NCBI GenBank assembly: GCA_002345965.1 | Contig: DDTF01000018.1 | Span: 186,201-250,200, forward strand | Direction of reading: 5' to 3' | Source: Flammeovirgaceae bacterium UBA2371 | Lineage (GTDB): Bacteria; Bacteroidota; Bacteroidia; Cytophagales; Cyclobacteriaceae | DNA length: 64,000 bases | Shown here: positions 53,254-63,128 of the stretch, in pieces | Layout: each line of letters begins with the position of its first letter | Numbering within the stretch: the first letter of the stretch is position 1 | Notes under the pieces: generated by a model | Databases searched by the model: none | What the model was told of the DNA's origin: nothing | The model's input: only the letters and a program-made list of their open reading frames with translations | Program-made: the position numbers and the translations under genes

Positions 53254-54747
53254 CTACATTCTTAGTGCATAAATATATTCCCGAGGGAAGTCTTCATAGA
53301 TACCAGAAAACGTGACAAGGTCACCCTCCTTTTTCTTTTTCAGTATTTCATTTACCTCTTTACTCGATTTCACCGCCTGATCATCAATATGTGTAATGAT
53401 AAAACCTTCGCGCATTTCTGTATAACGCAACAATTTACCATTGTCAAGTTTACTCACTCTCACTCCATTTTTCAACTCCAATCTATTCAAAATTTTCTGA
53501 TCTACATCCTCTACCACAAGGCCCAGGGATGCAAAAGCACTTTTCTCCTCCCGCCTGATTGTACTCAACTCTCCATTTCTATTTTTGAGGGTTACTGGCA
53601 CCGTCACTACTTTGCCTTGACGGTCTACTTTAACACTGATTTTATCTCCGGGTCTCTTTCTGCCAATGTATTCAATCAACGCAGTGCTGGATTTGATGTC
53701 CGCATCATCCAGTTGTATCACAACATCTCCTTTTTGTAATCCCGCTTCTTTGGCAGAACTGTTCTCCGCAAAATCAACAATAAAGGCACCTTCATTGCGG
53801 TCCAGTTTTTCTTGCTTGGCCAAATCGCTGGTTACATTTTGAACCGTAACCCCCAGCCAACCGCGCTGTACGGTACCAAAAGCGATTAGGTCTTCAACTA
53901 CTTTGCTTACAATATTGGATGGCACGGCAAAACCATATCCAGAATAGGATCCTGTTGGACTTGCGATGGCAGTATTGATACCCAGCAATCCACCATCCAA
54001 CGAAACCAATGCTCCTCCACTATTGCCTGGGTTGATGGCAGCATCTGTTTGAATAAATGATTCAATGGCTGTATTTCCCAATTGCTCATTTCCATCTCTG
54101 GAATTGGAATTGATGATGTTGATATTTCTGCCCTTTGCGCTGATAATACCTGCGGTTACAGTAGAATTAAGGTTAAATGGATTTCCTACTGCAAGCACCC
54201 ATTGCCCAACCTTGGCCTGATCCGAATCCACAAAAGAAAGATATGGCAGGTCTTTATTACTTACTTTAATTACCGCAAGGTCCGTGTCCGGATCGGTTCC
54301 TATTACTTCTGCTTTGTATGTGCTATTGTCATTCAGCGTAACCTCCACTATGTCTGCTCCCTGCACAACATGATTGTTTGTTACTATGTAACCATTCTTG
54401 TTAATGATTACGCCCGAACCCGTGCTTTGGCTGGGACCTCTTTGCATTGGAGAGGGGCCATTAAAAAACTCCCTCAATGGATCTCTTGAATTTCTGGATA
54501 TAGCACCCATTTCCTGAGTAGATCTAATATGAACTACCGCAGGAGTGACCTTATCGGCAGTGCCGGTAAAATCAAGAGGAACCGCTTCCCCATTTTCGTT
54601 TACAGTATACGCAACCGCTGATGCAGGAACACCAGCAATATGTTCAATCTTAACGTTCGCTTTCTCGTTACCAAACCATTGGTTGACAGCGAGGGTAATT
54701 CCACTGCCTATGATAGCAGCTACAACAAGTTGAAAGAACTTATTCAT
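53254..54747 (-). CDS. HtrA/DegP-type serine protease
   Basis: The 497-residue protein has a membrane anchor or signal (about 4-22), a trypsin-like protease domain with the triad His126 (TNNHVVQG), Asp156 (DPDTDLAVI) and Ser243 (PGNSGGALV), and two C-terminal PDZ domains (about 285-375 and 400-497). It degrades or refolds damaged envelope proteins in the periplasm. The loop NSRDPLREFFNGPSPMQRGP before the His is the Q-linker or LA loop. The small basic protein follows after 7 bases in the same transcript. A GAGCA/TGCTC mini-hairpin lies in the 5' region (about 54,780-54,795). Confidence 0.93.
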   Translation of the reverse strand: MNKFFQLVVAAIIGSGITLAVNQWFGNEKANVKIEHIAGVPASAVAYTVNENGEAVPLDFTGTADKVTPAVVHIRSTQEMGAISRNSRDPLREFFNGPSPMQRGPSQSTGSGVIINKNGYIVTNNHVVQGADIVEVTLNDNSTYKAEVIGTDPDTDLAVIKVSNKDLPYLSFVDSDQAKVGQWVLAVGNPFNLNSTVTAGIISAKGRNINIINSNSRDGNEQLGNTAIESFIQTDAAINPGNSGGALVSLDGGLLGINTAIASPTGSYSGYGFAVPSNIVSKVVEDLIAFGTVQRGWLGVTVQNVTSDLAKQEKLDRNEGAFIVDFAENSSAKEAGLQKGDVVIQLDDADIKSSTALIEYIGRKRPGDKISVKVDRQGKVVTVPVTLKNRNGELSTIRREEKSAFASLGLVVEDVDQKILNRLELKNGVRVSKLDNGKLLRYTEMREGFIITHIDDQAVKSSKEVNEILKKKKEGDLVTFSGIYEDFPREYIYALRM

Positions 54748-54928
54748 AATTCAAATAATTTTTAATTAAACAAGCTTGAAAGAGCAGAATGCTCCTCAGT
54801 TTGGCTAAACAGAAATACATTTTAGTAGTTTCTTCGCTTCTATTCAACGCCTAATTCCACGCTTTTGTTCTGTGGTATTTCTAATTACGAAATTCTTCGG
54901 ATTTAGGTTCAAATTTTCGTAAAAAGCT

Positions 54929-55507
54929 CTATTTTTTTATCAATTCGCCATTTTTGTACTCATATTCAATGGTAACATTTCCTTCCTGATCGTACCATTT
55001 GGATACCCCATTACGGGTACCGTTTTGGTATGCTCCTTCCTCCATTATTTTGCCATTGTCATAGTAAATTTTCACTATGCCTTCCATCTTTCCATTTATA
55101 TACTCGCGCTCCTCTTTGATCGTGCTGTATTTGAATTCTTTATACTGCCCGTGCAACAGGTCATTGTGATACATCATTCTTTTTTCCAGCTGCCCACTCA
55201 CATTGAATTCAATATAGATGCCTTCCTTCTTTCCATCGATATAGTTTGTAATGCTTTTCACCAATCCACTCGGTTGATACTCAACCCAACTACCCACACG
55301 CACTCCCTCTTTTCTAAGTCCCGATTGCAAGAGATTTCCAGAGCCATCCTTTAAGGTTACTTTGGACAAACCAGAGCCGTCATCAAAATTTTCCTCAATG
55401 GCTCCGGCAGGAAGCCCTACCGATGAACTCGATTGCTGAGTCTTTTCACTTGTTGAGTCTGTACACGATATCAGAAAAATAAAAATACTAAACAGAAGTG
55501 CTCTCAT
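54929..55507 (-). CDS. MORN-repeat lipoprotein (YwqK-like)
   Basis: The 192-residue protein has a lipobox (FLISC, Cys15) followed by a Ser-rich linker and six or so MORN-type repeats, for example VGSWVEYQPSGLVKSITNYIDGKKEG, YIEFNVSGQLEKRMMYHNDLLHG, YKEFKYSTIKEEREYINGKMEG, IVKIYYDNGKIMEEGAYQNGTRNG and VSKWYDQEGNVTIEYEYKNGEL. Such proteins are often named YwqK-family antitoxin from a single Bacillus case; there is no toxin partner beside it, so that name is not supported here. It is likely an outer-membrane or periplasmic binding or structural protein. Confidence 0.8.
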   Translation of the reverse strand: MRALLFSIFIFLISCTDSTSEKTQQSSSSVGLPAGAIEENFDDGSGLSKVTLKDGSGNLLQSGLRKEGVRVGSWVEYQPSGLVKSITNYIDGKKEGIYIEFNVSGQLEKRMMYHNDLLHGQYKEFKYSTIKEEREYINGKMEGIVKIYYDNGKIMEEGAYQNGTRNGVSKWYDQEGNVTIEYEYKNGELIKK

Positions 55508-55561
55508 ATTTAATCTTACAGAATTTTAATAGTCAAATATAAATATGAAATCCTGTTAGAG

Positions 55562-57484
55562 TCAAGGCAAAGAGGGAAGTGAGATAGTAAACCTTGTGCC
55601 CTTATTTTCTTCGCTGCTAACTTGTATTGATCCGTTATTTCTTTCCACAAAATCTTTGCACATAACCAGCCCGAGCCCGGTGCCGTGTTCTCCGGAAGTT
55701 CCTACCTGACTAATTGTATTCTCCAAAGAGAAAAGTCTTGCCTTTACTTTCGCATCCATCCCAAGCCCGGTATCCTCTATAATTATCTTAGTCATGTTGA
55801 TGTCTTCCTGTATACTTACATTGATTTGGTCTCCTGATTTCGTATACTTGATTGCATTATTAATAATGTTTCTGATTATTAAATGAAAATGATTCCTGTC
55901 CGCATATACTTGTGCATTATCCGCCCTATGAAACTTCATTGCTATTCCTTTTTTAGCGGCAGGCCCTTCGTAGATTTTAAAAGTCTCTTCTATTGCCTGA
56001 TTTACATCCAAAGTTTCTGGGTTAGTTTGCTCTTCCTGCATTTGAGATCGGGCCCACACAATCAGGTTTTCAGTCATCTTTAATGTATTGGATACTGATT
56101 CTCTTAGCTGCGTTCCCATGGTTTGAATTTCCTCAGTTGTCATGGAGCCTGCATACTTTACGAGCAAATTCGAAAACCCAAACAAGGAGTTTAAAGGACT
56201 GCGCAAGTCATGAGCAACTACTGAAAAGAATTTGTCTTTAGTCTGATTCAATTTTTCCAGCTCGGCATTTTTCTTATCCAGGGCCTCTCGATGGGCAGCC
56301 AAAGCACGGTTTACCCTTCTTCTGCTTCGGTTAACTAAGAATAAAAGCACAAGCAGCACAAAAAATAAAGTACCCACGAGCGCTACTATTATGAGGGTTC
56401 TATTCTGTTGTGCAATGACCAATTCCTGTTTTTCAAGATTGCTCTGAGCCACTTCAAAATCTGATTCCAGTTTGGCAGAATTAATTACAGATGCAATTAT
56501 CGTAGCTTGATTTTTTCTTCGTTGTTGGGTAATGCTATCATCTACAACACGGAATTCTTTTAGCATTTCGTTTACCTTATCGTAATCCCTCGTAGCCAGG
56601 TAATGCTCAGACAATTTGAAATAGGTCTGTCTTAATAATTCCAGATACCTGAATTTTTCTGCATATTCCTTAGCCTGCTCCAACATCTTTTTTTCTTCGT
56701 TGAATCGGCCTTGTACTTTATATATTTCGGATTGACCTATGAGGGTCTCAACGTAAGCTTCGGGATTTGTATTATCATTTAACTCATTATGCAGCTGAAA
56801 CACCTTTGTAAAGTATTCTTGTGCCTTCTCTAAATCTTTAAGCTTAACCAGTACGAGTCCAAGATTGCTGTAGCAATCCAACAAAACTGCCGTATTATTG
56901 ATCGCTTCGTTTATTTCTACCGCCTCTGCCAAACTGTTTCTGGCTTCTTCATATTTGTCCATTCGGTAATAGACAAATCCCATATTATTCAAAACAACTC
57001 CTACTCGTTCTTGCAATTGAGCGTTCCTAAAAATGGGCAAGGCTTTGTGATAGGAATTAATGGATTGCTCGAAATTGAGTTGCCTGTCGTAAACAACAGC
57101 CTCGGTAATATAGCAATTGCCCAACCCTACGGAATCTTGCAAATCCATAAATAGCTTAATGGCTTTCTCCAAATATTCTGAGTAAGAGAGATAACGGTCG
57201 TTGGTGCCACTTAGCGAAGCCTTTACACGATAAGAGTAGGCTTGTCCCCTTTTGTAGCCAATCCTACCTGAAATTTCTAAGGCCTCATTGGCCATTTGAA
57301 ATGATTTCTCTGGAGAACCATACACGTATTCCCTGCCCAATTCATTCAAAGCCCATACCTTTACGGTATCTGGAATCGGTTTTTCTAACAAACTTTCGAG
57401 GCTATCTACGTAGGGAGATTGCGCATTGGATAGAATCGTTCCGAGTAATAATAGAAATGAAACAATATATCGGTTCACAATCAT
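55562..57484 (-). CDS. TPR-domain sensor histidine kinase
   Basis: The 640-residue protein has a signal sequence (ends ILSNAQ), a periplasmic TPR array (about 45-315, with SYHKALPIFRNAQLQERVGVVLNNMGFVYY and similar units), a coiled coil, one membrane helix (about 363-384, LIIVALVGTLFFVLLVLLFL) and a kinase core: the H-box FFSVVAHDLRSPLNSLFGFS (His425), N-box IIRNIINNAIKYTK, G1 DTGLGMD and G2 HGTGLGLVMC. This is the common Bacteroidota layout in which a TPR domain senses a peptide or protein signal. No response regulator is adjacent, so its partner is elsewhere. It is 54 bases downstream of nothing obvious; divergent from the methyltransferase. Confidence 0.9.
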   Translation of the reverse strand: MIVNRYIVSFLLLLGTILSNAQSPYVDSLESLLEKPIPDTVKVWALNELGREYVYGSPEKSFQMANEALEISGRIGYKRGQAYSYRVKASLSGTNDRYLSYSEYLEKAIKLFMDLQDSVGLGNCYITEAVVYDRQLNFEQSINSYHKALPIFRNAQLQERVGVVLNNMGFVYYRMDKYEEARNSLAEAVEINEAINNTAVLLDCYSNLGLVLVKLKDLEKAQEYFTKVFQLHNELNDNTNPEAYVETLIGQSEIYKVQGRFNEEKKMLEQAKEYAEKFRYLELLRQTYFKLSEHYLATRDYDKVNEMLKEFRVVDDSITQQRRKNQATIIASVINSAKLESDFEVAQSNLEKQELVIAQQNRTLIIVALVGTLFFVLLVLLFLVNRSRRRVNRALAAHREALDKKNAELEKLNQTKDKFFSVVAHDLRSPLNSLFGFSNLLVKYAGSMTTEEIQTMGTQLRESVSNTLKMTENLIVWARSQMQEEQTNPETLDVNQAIEETFKIYEGPAAKKGIAMKFHRADNAQVYADRNHFHLIIRNIINNAIKYTKSGDQINVSIQEDINMTKIIIEDTGLGMDAKVKARLFSLENTISQVGTSGEHGTGLGLVMCKDFVERNNGSIQVSSEENKGTRFTISLPSLP

Positions 57485-57547
57485 GAAAGTTGTACTCCTT
57501 TAAGGTGTTCAAATTAACTCAAGGTAAGGTAAACAAAATACGATAAT

Positions 57548-58723
57548 ATGAAGATTAATGGATCTATAGTACTCAAGAAAGGGAAAGAAGTGTCTATTCA
57601 AAGATATCATCCCTGGATTTTTTCAGGTGCCATTAATAGCTCCGATGATACCCTGAAGGATGGTGAATGGGCCAGAATAAAAGAATCCACGGGAAAAGTC
57701 CTCGGCTATGGTCATTATCATCAGGGTACAATAGCCTTGCGCGTCTTGTCTTTTGGTGAGCAAGCTCCCAGGGATGATTTCTACAAAGAAAAAATGGATC
57801 GTTGCTATCAGCTAAGGTATGCAGCGGGCGTGATTACAGAACAAACCAACGCATACCGACTTGTACATGGTGAAGGAGATGGCCTTTCCGGGCTCATCGT
57901 TGATATGTATAATGGCGTTGCAATAGTTCAGGTCCACTCTGTAGGTATGTATCTCGATAGAGAACTTATTGTTCAGGCACTTCAATCTCTGTACAAGGAC
58001 AACCTTTCAACCATCTATTTGAAAGCGCCTTCAGCTTCTGGTGACTCAAGAAATGATGGATACCTGTTTGGAATGAGTGCTATCCCACACATTATTCAAG
58101 AGCATGGTTACAAATTTTACGTAGACTGGGAGACAGGACAAAAAACCGGTTTCTTTCTTGATCAAAGAGAAAACAGAAAATTACTGGGAGAATATTCCAA
58201 AGGTAAATCTGTGTTGAACACATTTTGCTATACAGGTGGCTTCTCCATCTACGCCCTTCAGGCAGGAGCCTCGATCGTACATTCCGTAGACGCTTCTGAA
58301 AAAGCCATTGCTTTAACAAAAAGAAATATTGAATTAAACGGATTTGACAATGAGCAACATGCGTCCTATGCCATCGACACTTTCGAGTTTTTTAAAGACA
58401 AAAAAGATCAATACGACATTATCATTCTTGATCCTCCTGCCTTTGCCAAACACAAGAGTGCCAAACATCAGGCCATGAAAGGCTATCAACGACTAAACGC
58501 AGAGGCATTTAGAGTAATTAAATCCGGAGGAATCATCTTTACCTTTTCCTGCTCGCAGGTAGTCAATCGGCAACTCTTTTATGACACTATCGTCTCTGCA
58601 GCCATCCAATCCGGCAGACAGATTAAAGTATTGCACCACTTGTCACAACCGGCAGACCATCCCGTTTCTATTTATCATCCGGAAGGGTCCTATTTAAAAG
58701 GGCTGATACTCTATGTAGAATAA
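57548..58723 (+). CDS. RlmI-type class I SAM-dependent rRNA methyltransferase
   Basis: The 391-residue protein has an N-terminal PUA domain (about 5-75; HPWIFSGAINSSDDTLKDGE and GYGHYHQGTIALRVLS), a linker domain, and a Rossmann methyltransferase (about 185-391). The SAM site is in LNTFCYTGGFSIYALQAGAS (about 222-241), the acidic loop VHSVDASEKAI and the catalytic-site IILDPPAFAKHKS (about 296-308). The combination matches RlmI, which makes 5-methylcytosine at one position of 23S rRNA in E. coli; the exact target here is not known. It is cytosolic. The last codons lie inside a 10-base inverted repeat that probably ends transcription. Confidence 0.9.
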   Translation: MKINGSIVLKKGKEVSIQRYHPWIFSGAINSSDDTLKDGEWARIKESTGKVLGYGHYHQGTIALRVLSFGEQAPRDDFYKEKMDRCYQLRYAAGVITEQTNAYRLVHGEGDGLSGLIVDMYNGVAIVQVHSVGMYLDRELIVQALQSLYKDNLSTIYLKAPSASGDSRNDGYLFGMSAIPHIIQEHGYKFYVDWETGQKTGFFLDQRENRKLLGEYSKGKSVLNTFCYTGGFSIYALQAGASIVHSVDASEKAIALTKRNIELNGFDNEQHASYAIDTFEFFKDKKDQYDIIILDPPAFAKHKSAKHQAMKGYQRLNAEAFRVIKSGGIIFTFSCSQVVNRQLFYDTIVSAAIQSGRQIKVLHHLSQPADHPVSIYHPEGSYLKGLILYVE

Positions 58724-58733
58724 CAGCCCTTTT
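58696..58733. terminator. Terminator-like inverted repeat spanning the methyltransferase stop
   Basis: AAAAGGGCTG (58696-58705) and CAGCCCTTTT (58724-58733) are a perfect 10-base inverted repeat with an 18-base loop that contains the last five codons and the stop. A T-run is built into the right arm. It lies between the convergent methyltransferase and S9 peptidase genes, so it can serve both. Confidence 0.6.
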
Positions 58734-58755
58734 AATTGCAGCTAGTCTTTTTATG

Positions 58756-60933
58756 CTAGTTCATTTCTAACAATGCCGGGGGTGTTTCCGGATGTTTGGC
58801 ATAGCGTTCGAAGAACTCAATGATTCTAATTAGTCTATCCATCATCCTGAGTGGATTACCACTTCGCGATAATTCATGTCCTTCATCAGGGTAGCGAACA
58901 TATTCTACCGGCTTATTCAATATTTTCAAACTCTTATAAAGCATTTCTGATTGAATCACTCCAGTACGCAAATCCTGATCGCTGTGCATGATCAGCAACG
59001 GTGTGTTGATCTTTTCTACATAAGAATAGGGCGAGTTCTCAGCCAATATTTTTTTAACACCTTCTTCCCATGGATAGCCAAAATAATCCGGCACTAATCG
59101 CCATGCATTGCCCTCTCCCATAAAAGTTGTTAAATCGTAAACACCGCGCTGTGCATTGGCCGCTTTGAATCGCTGATCCTGACTCACTAACCAGGCAACC
59201 ATGTATCCTGCATAGCTCCCTCCCGTTACAAAATATTGATCCTTATCAATCCATGAATGTTTGCTGGCTGCATCATCCAAAGCGGCAAGAATATCATTGG
59301 CAGGCCCGGTACCCCAATCTCTATAATTGCCTCTTTTAAAGTCCTCTCCATAACCACCACTTCCGCGTGGATTACAGAATACCAATCCATAACCCCAACC
59401 CACCTGCATCTGAAATTCATGCCACATAGAAAATCCTGATGGTCCCCACATGGCAGTAGGACCACCGTGAATATTCAAAATAGTAGGATACTTCGTGCCG
59501 TCTTTTCGGTTCATGGGTTCTATCACCCAATATTGCACCTTTACACCATCAGGTCGCGTGATCCAATACTCTTTGGGCAACATCACTTTCTTCTCCTTCA
59601 ACCAGCTATCATTCAGCCTGGTAAGCTGTGTGGTTTTTTTCTCTTTGATGTTCATGAGGTAAACATCCCACGGATTAATAACCTCTGTTTGAGCGTATAC
59701 GATTTTGTCTCCTTTCAAATCATAATCCATCACTCCTTTGTCATTTCCAATCACCACAGCTGGTTTCCCTCCCTTTGAAGAAATACTATAAAGAGGTACA
59801 TCTCCATCAGCAGAAGCTGTAAAATAAATGGTCTTGCCATCCTGTGACCAAATGGGAGAAGAAACATCTCTGTCAAAGTTTTCTGTTAATAGTACAGGAT
59901 TTGTTCCATTGGCATTCATCACACCAAGTTCCAATTGTCCCCTTAAAAAATCATCACCACTTCTGGAGAGAAAAAGTATTGACTTTCCGTCAGGAGAATA
60001 GGAAGCCCCAAGTGCAGGGTATTCTTTGAAGGATAAAAATTCTTTAAGGTCTTTGCCATCTGCATTCATCAGCCAAATGGATGACTTCCTGTTTCCATCA
60101 GGCTCAACTGAAGGTAGTTCCGAAGTACAAATGATTTTAGATCCATCAGGAGACCAGCTGGCCTGACTAAAACTTTGAAATCCATGGGTTATCTGAGTGG
60201 CGTCTCCGCCATCTACCCCAACCACCATCAAATGAGAAAATCTTTGTTCAGGTTGCAGGCCTTGTTCACCCTGAAATTGCAATCTTGTGATTACACGTGG
60301 ATTTTTTTCGGTAGCATTTTTGGCCAGCCAGGCTTTTATCTCTTCCAGCGAACCGTCAGGCGAAGCTTTTACATTTTTCTTCTCCTCTTCTTTCATCCTC
60401 AGCCAATTGGGCTCATCGTTGTAACTACGCCCCGGTCTTTCATTGTTCCATCCAGGGCTTCCAGGTATATCATGAAATGGAATGCTGGTGCTAAATAAAA
60501 TTTTCTTTCCATCTGGAGACCATACCGGCTGAGACGCTCCGGTTTTCACTTTGGTTAAAACCGATGCCTCGCCACCACTTAGTGGTAAAATCCAAATTTG
60601 GGCTGCTTCTCCGTCTCTTCTAACAAATGCAATCTGCTTTCCATCTGGTGACCATGCAGGTTGTCCATCACTGCGATCTCCAAAAGTGAGTTGAATGGGT
60701 TCTCCACCGCTTAAGTTGACCATGAACAAATTGCGTGTATAATAATATTCTTTCTCCTTTTTTACGGCCCGCTTGGTAACTACCATTACCGCTTTTGATC
60801 CATCGGGCGAAATAGAAATTTGATTGGCCGTTGTCAACTTCATTAAATCAGAAGTAACAATCGGCTTTGTCCCGTTTTGTGCCATCACCGGCAGGGTAAT
60901 GAGCAGCACCAACATCCTTAAAAGTGTTTTCAT
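58756..60933 (-). CDS. S9-family peptidase (dipeptidyl-peptidase-like), exported
   Basis: The 725-residue protein has a signal peptide (ends LPVMAQ), a beta-propeller with PD40-type blades (about 25-440; WSPDGKQIAFVRR, WSPDGKKILFSTS, YSPDGKSILFLSR) and a C-terminal prolyl-oligopeptidase catalytic domain (about 470-715) with Ser573 in GGSYAGY, Asp654 (in HSDQDLR) and His686 (in DEGHELS). Such enzymes cut dipeptides or acyl amino acids from peptide N-termini in the periplasm. It is 4 bases downstream of another S9 gene in the same transcript. Confidence 0.93.
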   Translation of the reverse strand: MKTLLRMLVLLITLPVMAQNGTKPIVTSDLMKLTTANQISISPDGSKAVMVVTKRAVKKEKEYYYTRNLFMVNLSGGEPIQLTFGDRSDGQPAWSPDGKQIAFVRRDGEAAQIWILPLSGGEASVLTKVKTGASQPVWSPDGKKILFSTSIPFHDIPGSPGWNNERPGRSYNDEPNWLRMKEEEKKNVKASPDGSLEEIKAWLAKNATEKNPRVITRLQFQGEQGLQPEQRFSHLMVVGVDGGDATQITHGFQSFSQASWSPDGSKIICTSELPSVEPDGNRKSSIWLMNADGKDLKEFLSFKEYPALGASYSPDGKSILFLSRSGDDFLRGQLELGVMNANGTNPVLLTENFDRDVSSPIWSQDGKTIYFTASADGDVPLYSISSKGGKPAVVIGNDKGVMDYDLKGDKIVYAQTEVINPWDVYLMNIKEKKTTQLTRLNDSWLKEKKVMLPKEYWITRPDGVKVQYWVIEPMNRKDGTKYPTILNIHGGPTAMWGPSGFSMWHEFQMQVGWGYGLVFCNPRGSGGYGEDFKRGNYRDWGTGPANDILAALDDAASKHSWIDKDQYFVTGGSYAGYMVAWLVSQDQRFKAANAQRGVYDLTTFMGEGNAWRLVPDYFGYPWEEGVKKILAENSPYSYVEKINTPLLIMHSDQDLRTGVIQSEMLYKSLKILNKPVEYVRYPDEGHELSRSGNPLRMMDRLIRIIEFFERYAKHPETPPALLEMN

Positions 60934-60937
60934 AAAG

Positions 60938-63007
60938 TTATTTTTTATCTTTTGTTTCAGTGATTGGTAATTCTATATCTTCTCCCCAAATGTATTTATT
61001 AAACCATTGCCAGTTGTGCCAATTGGCAGCCAGTCTTTCTTTTGGTTTGGTAATACCATGACCAAAACCTTTGTACACGATCAATTCACTTTTTACTCCA
61101 TGATCGCGAAGGCCCTGGAGCAACTCGTAAGCATTGGGTATTGGCACGCGTTGGTCAAATTCACCATGCTGAATTAGTGTAGGTGTCTTGGCCTGATTGA
61201 TGTATGTTATTGGCGAGGTCTTTTTATATATTTCTGGGTCACTCCAGGGTGTGGCTTTCAGGTATTGACGTGTAAAAGGATGAATATCTGTATTTACATA
61301 ATAGGTAGCCCAATCAGAAATTCCTGCGCCAACAGAAATGGCTTTAAAAATATCGGTAGTAGTTGTGAGGAAAGCGGAAATGTATCCACCTTGGCTCCAT
61401 CCCATACACCCCATACGATTTCTATCAATCAATCCTTTCTCATCCAGATATTCTACACCTGAAATGACATCCCAGGCATCACCTACTCCAAGATTTTTTA
61501 CATTCAATGACCTGAAGGCTTCTCCATATCCTGCAGAGCCTCTGTAATTCACTCTTAACACCAGGCTTCCTTTGTTTAACCATTGAACAATTGGATAGAC
61601 ATAAGCAGGAACTGGCGTTGGGTAATCGATCCCCGTAGGCCCACCATGAATCACAACCAACAGAGGATATTTTTTAGTAGGATCATACCCTTGTGGTTTG
61701 TGCAGTATGCCTTCGATAGTAGCACCATCTTTGCTCTTCCATGAAATGACCTCGCTACGCGCTATGCTCCAATTTTTAATTTGATCATTGATGTTGGTGA
61801 TCTTGCTAAGTTTTGGTGAGGCAACAGCAGAAAAATAAATTTCATTGAGTTGATCATCTGATTTAGCATTGGCTGCAAAATGCCCGGATTTGGAAAAGGA
61901 AACGCCAAAGATTTGGTCAGGTGTATTGAGGTAAATAGAATAGTCGCCTGTCTTCGGGTCAATTTTGTAAATCGGTCTTTTAGTTTTGTTCCATAATGTG
62001 ACGTAGATGCCTTCATCTCTCCAAGTAAACTGCCCACCAAAATCTTCATCCAGTTTTGAGGCAAGCCTTCGGGTTTTTCCATCACTTGTACTTATTGCAA
62101 ACAACTTTGAATTTTTATAGAAGTTGGAAGTGGTATCATCTTCATTACTGGTATATAACAATTCTTTAGAGTCGGGAGACCAATCTGCCAATCCATCACT
62201 GCTTTTGTTCGTTACCAAAGGCACTATTTTTTTGGTGTTTAAATCAATCCATGAAATATCTGACTTCATAAAGGAATTAATCAATGGATCTGGCTGATGG
62301 TTAAAAGCCAGTTTTGCGCCATCGGGCGAAACTTTAAATGACGTAACCGTGAATTTTCCATCGGTTAATCTTTCAGGTTTAGGCCATTCAATACATCCCG
62401 AATTCGCCTTTAATGAATCTACTGATTGATAGCAGGGCAATTCTGACGGGTTTTTCATGTCTGGAAAAAAATCAACTTGCCATAAGTGAGAAAGGGTAAA
62501 TTCAGCATCGTCTTTGGCAAATCCCCCATAACGTTTCTCCTCCTCTTTTTTCTGCTTGTCCTCACTTTCTGCTTTTATAAAAAACAACTTTCTTCCGGAG
62601 GGCGCCCAACCTACATCTGATATGTTTTCTTTTTCATTGGTAATGGCAAATGCCTCACCTCCTTCCAGCCGCAACACATAAATTTGTCGCTTGGCCCCGC
62701 GATCGGACAAGAAGGCCATCCATTTACCATCTGGCGAAAAAACAGGTGATGTACTTGACCCTTTTGGGGCGTTGGTGGCAGGAAAAGCAGCTCCTCCATT
62801 TTTTGAAATCCAGATCTCGGTATCAAATTCATTCTTCTCCCAGTCTGCCATGCGCATGGTAAATGCAATTGTTTTTCCGTCAACAGATATTTCAGGATTG
62901 CCAACGCTTCGAAGCGAGATTACTTCTTCAAATGAAGGATCTTTTAGCTGGGCGTTGGAACAAACAACTGTGGTAAGCAGCAATAAGGTTGCAAAATGGC
63001 GTTTCAT
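60938..63007 (-). CDS. S9-family peptidase, exported
   Basis: The 689-residue protein has a signal peptide (ends VVCSNAQ), a propeller of PD40-type repeats (about 30-400; FSPDGKWMAFLSDRG, WSPDSKELLYTSNED) and a prolyl-oligopeptidase domain (about 430-670) with Ser538 in GWSQGGY, Asp618 (HGEFDQRVP) and His650 (GFGHGIT). The first-codon part RDGKTIAFTMRM-like (about 43-52) matches acylaminoacyl-peptidase-type proteins. It is the first gene of the two-gene S9 unit. The two differ in the nucleophile context (GGSYAGY and GWSQGGY) and in length, so they are diverged paralogues rather than a recent duplication. Confidence 0.93.
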   Translation of the reverse strand: MKRHFATLLLLTTVVCSNAQLKDPSFEEVISLRSVGNPEISVDGKTIAFTMRMADWEKNEFDTEIWISKNGGAAFPATNAPKGSSTSPVFSPDGKWMAFLSDRGAKRQIYVLRLEGGEAFAITNEKENISDVGWAPSGRKLFFIKAESEDKQKKEEEKRYGGFAKDDAEFTLSHLWQVDFFPDMKNPSELPCYQSVDSLKANSGCIEWPKPERLTDGKFTVTSFKVSPDGAKLAFNHQPDPLINSFMKSDISWIDLNTKKIVPLVTNKSSDGLADWSPDSKELLYTSNEDDTTSNFYKNSKLFAISTSDGKTRRLASKLDEDFGGQFTWRDEGIYVTLWNKTKRPIYKIDPKTGDYSIYLNTPDQIFGVSFSKSGHFAANAKSDDQLNEIYFSAVASPKLSKITNINDQIKNWSIARSEVISWKSKDGATIEGILHKPQGYDPTKKYPLLVVIHGGPTGIDYPTPVPAYVYPIVQWLNKGSLVLRVNYRGSAGYGEAFRSLNVKNLGVGDAWDVISGVEYLDEKGLIDRNRMGCMGWSQGGYISAFLTTTTDIFKAISVGAGISDWATYYVNTDIHPFTRQYLKATPWSDPEIYKKTSPITYINQAKTPTLIQHGEFDQRVPIPNAYELLQGLRDHGVKSELIVYKGFGHGITKPKERLAANWHNWQWFNKYIWGEDIELPITETKDKK

Positions 63008-63128
63008 TTAATATAATGTTAAGTTTGATCAGGTCCTTAAGAATTCAATTTCACTTTATCAGTGTTTCTAATTTAGCCTTTTTCCAACCAATAGGTAGTA
63101 CTATGTGTCAAACTGTAAAAATGGATGT

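Noticed and set aside
54929..55507. A toxin-antitoxin pair around the YwqK-like protein
   Set aside because: The YwqK name comes from MORN-type repeats; no small toxin gene is beside it, and the lipobox makes a cytosolic antitoxin unlikely.
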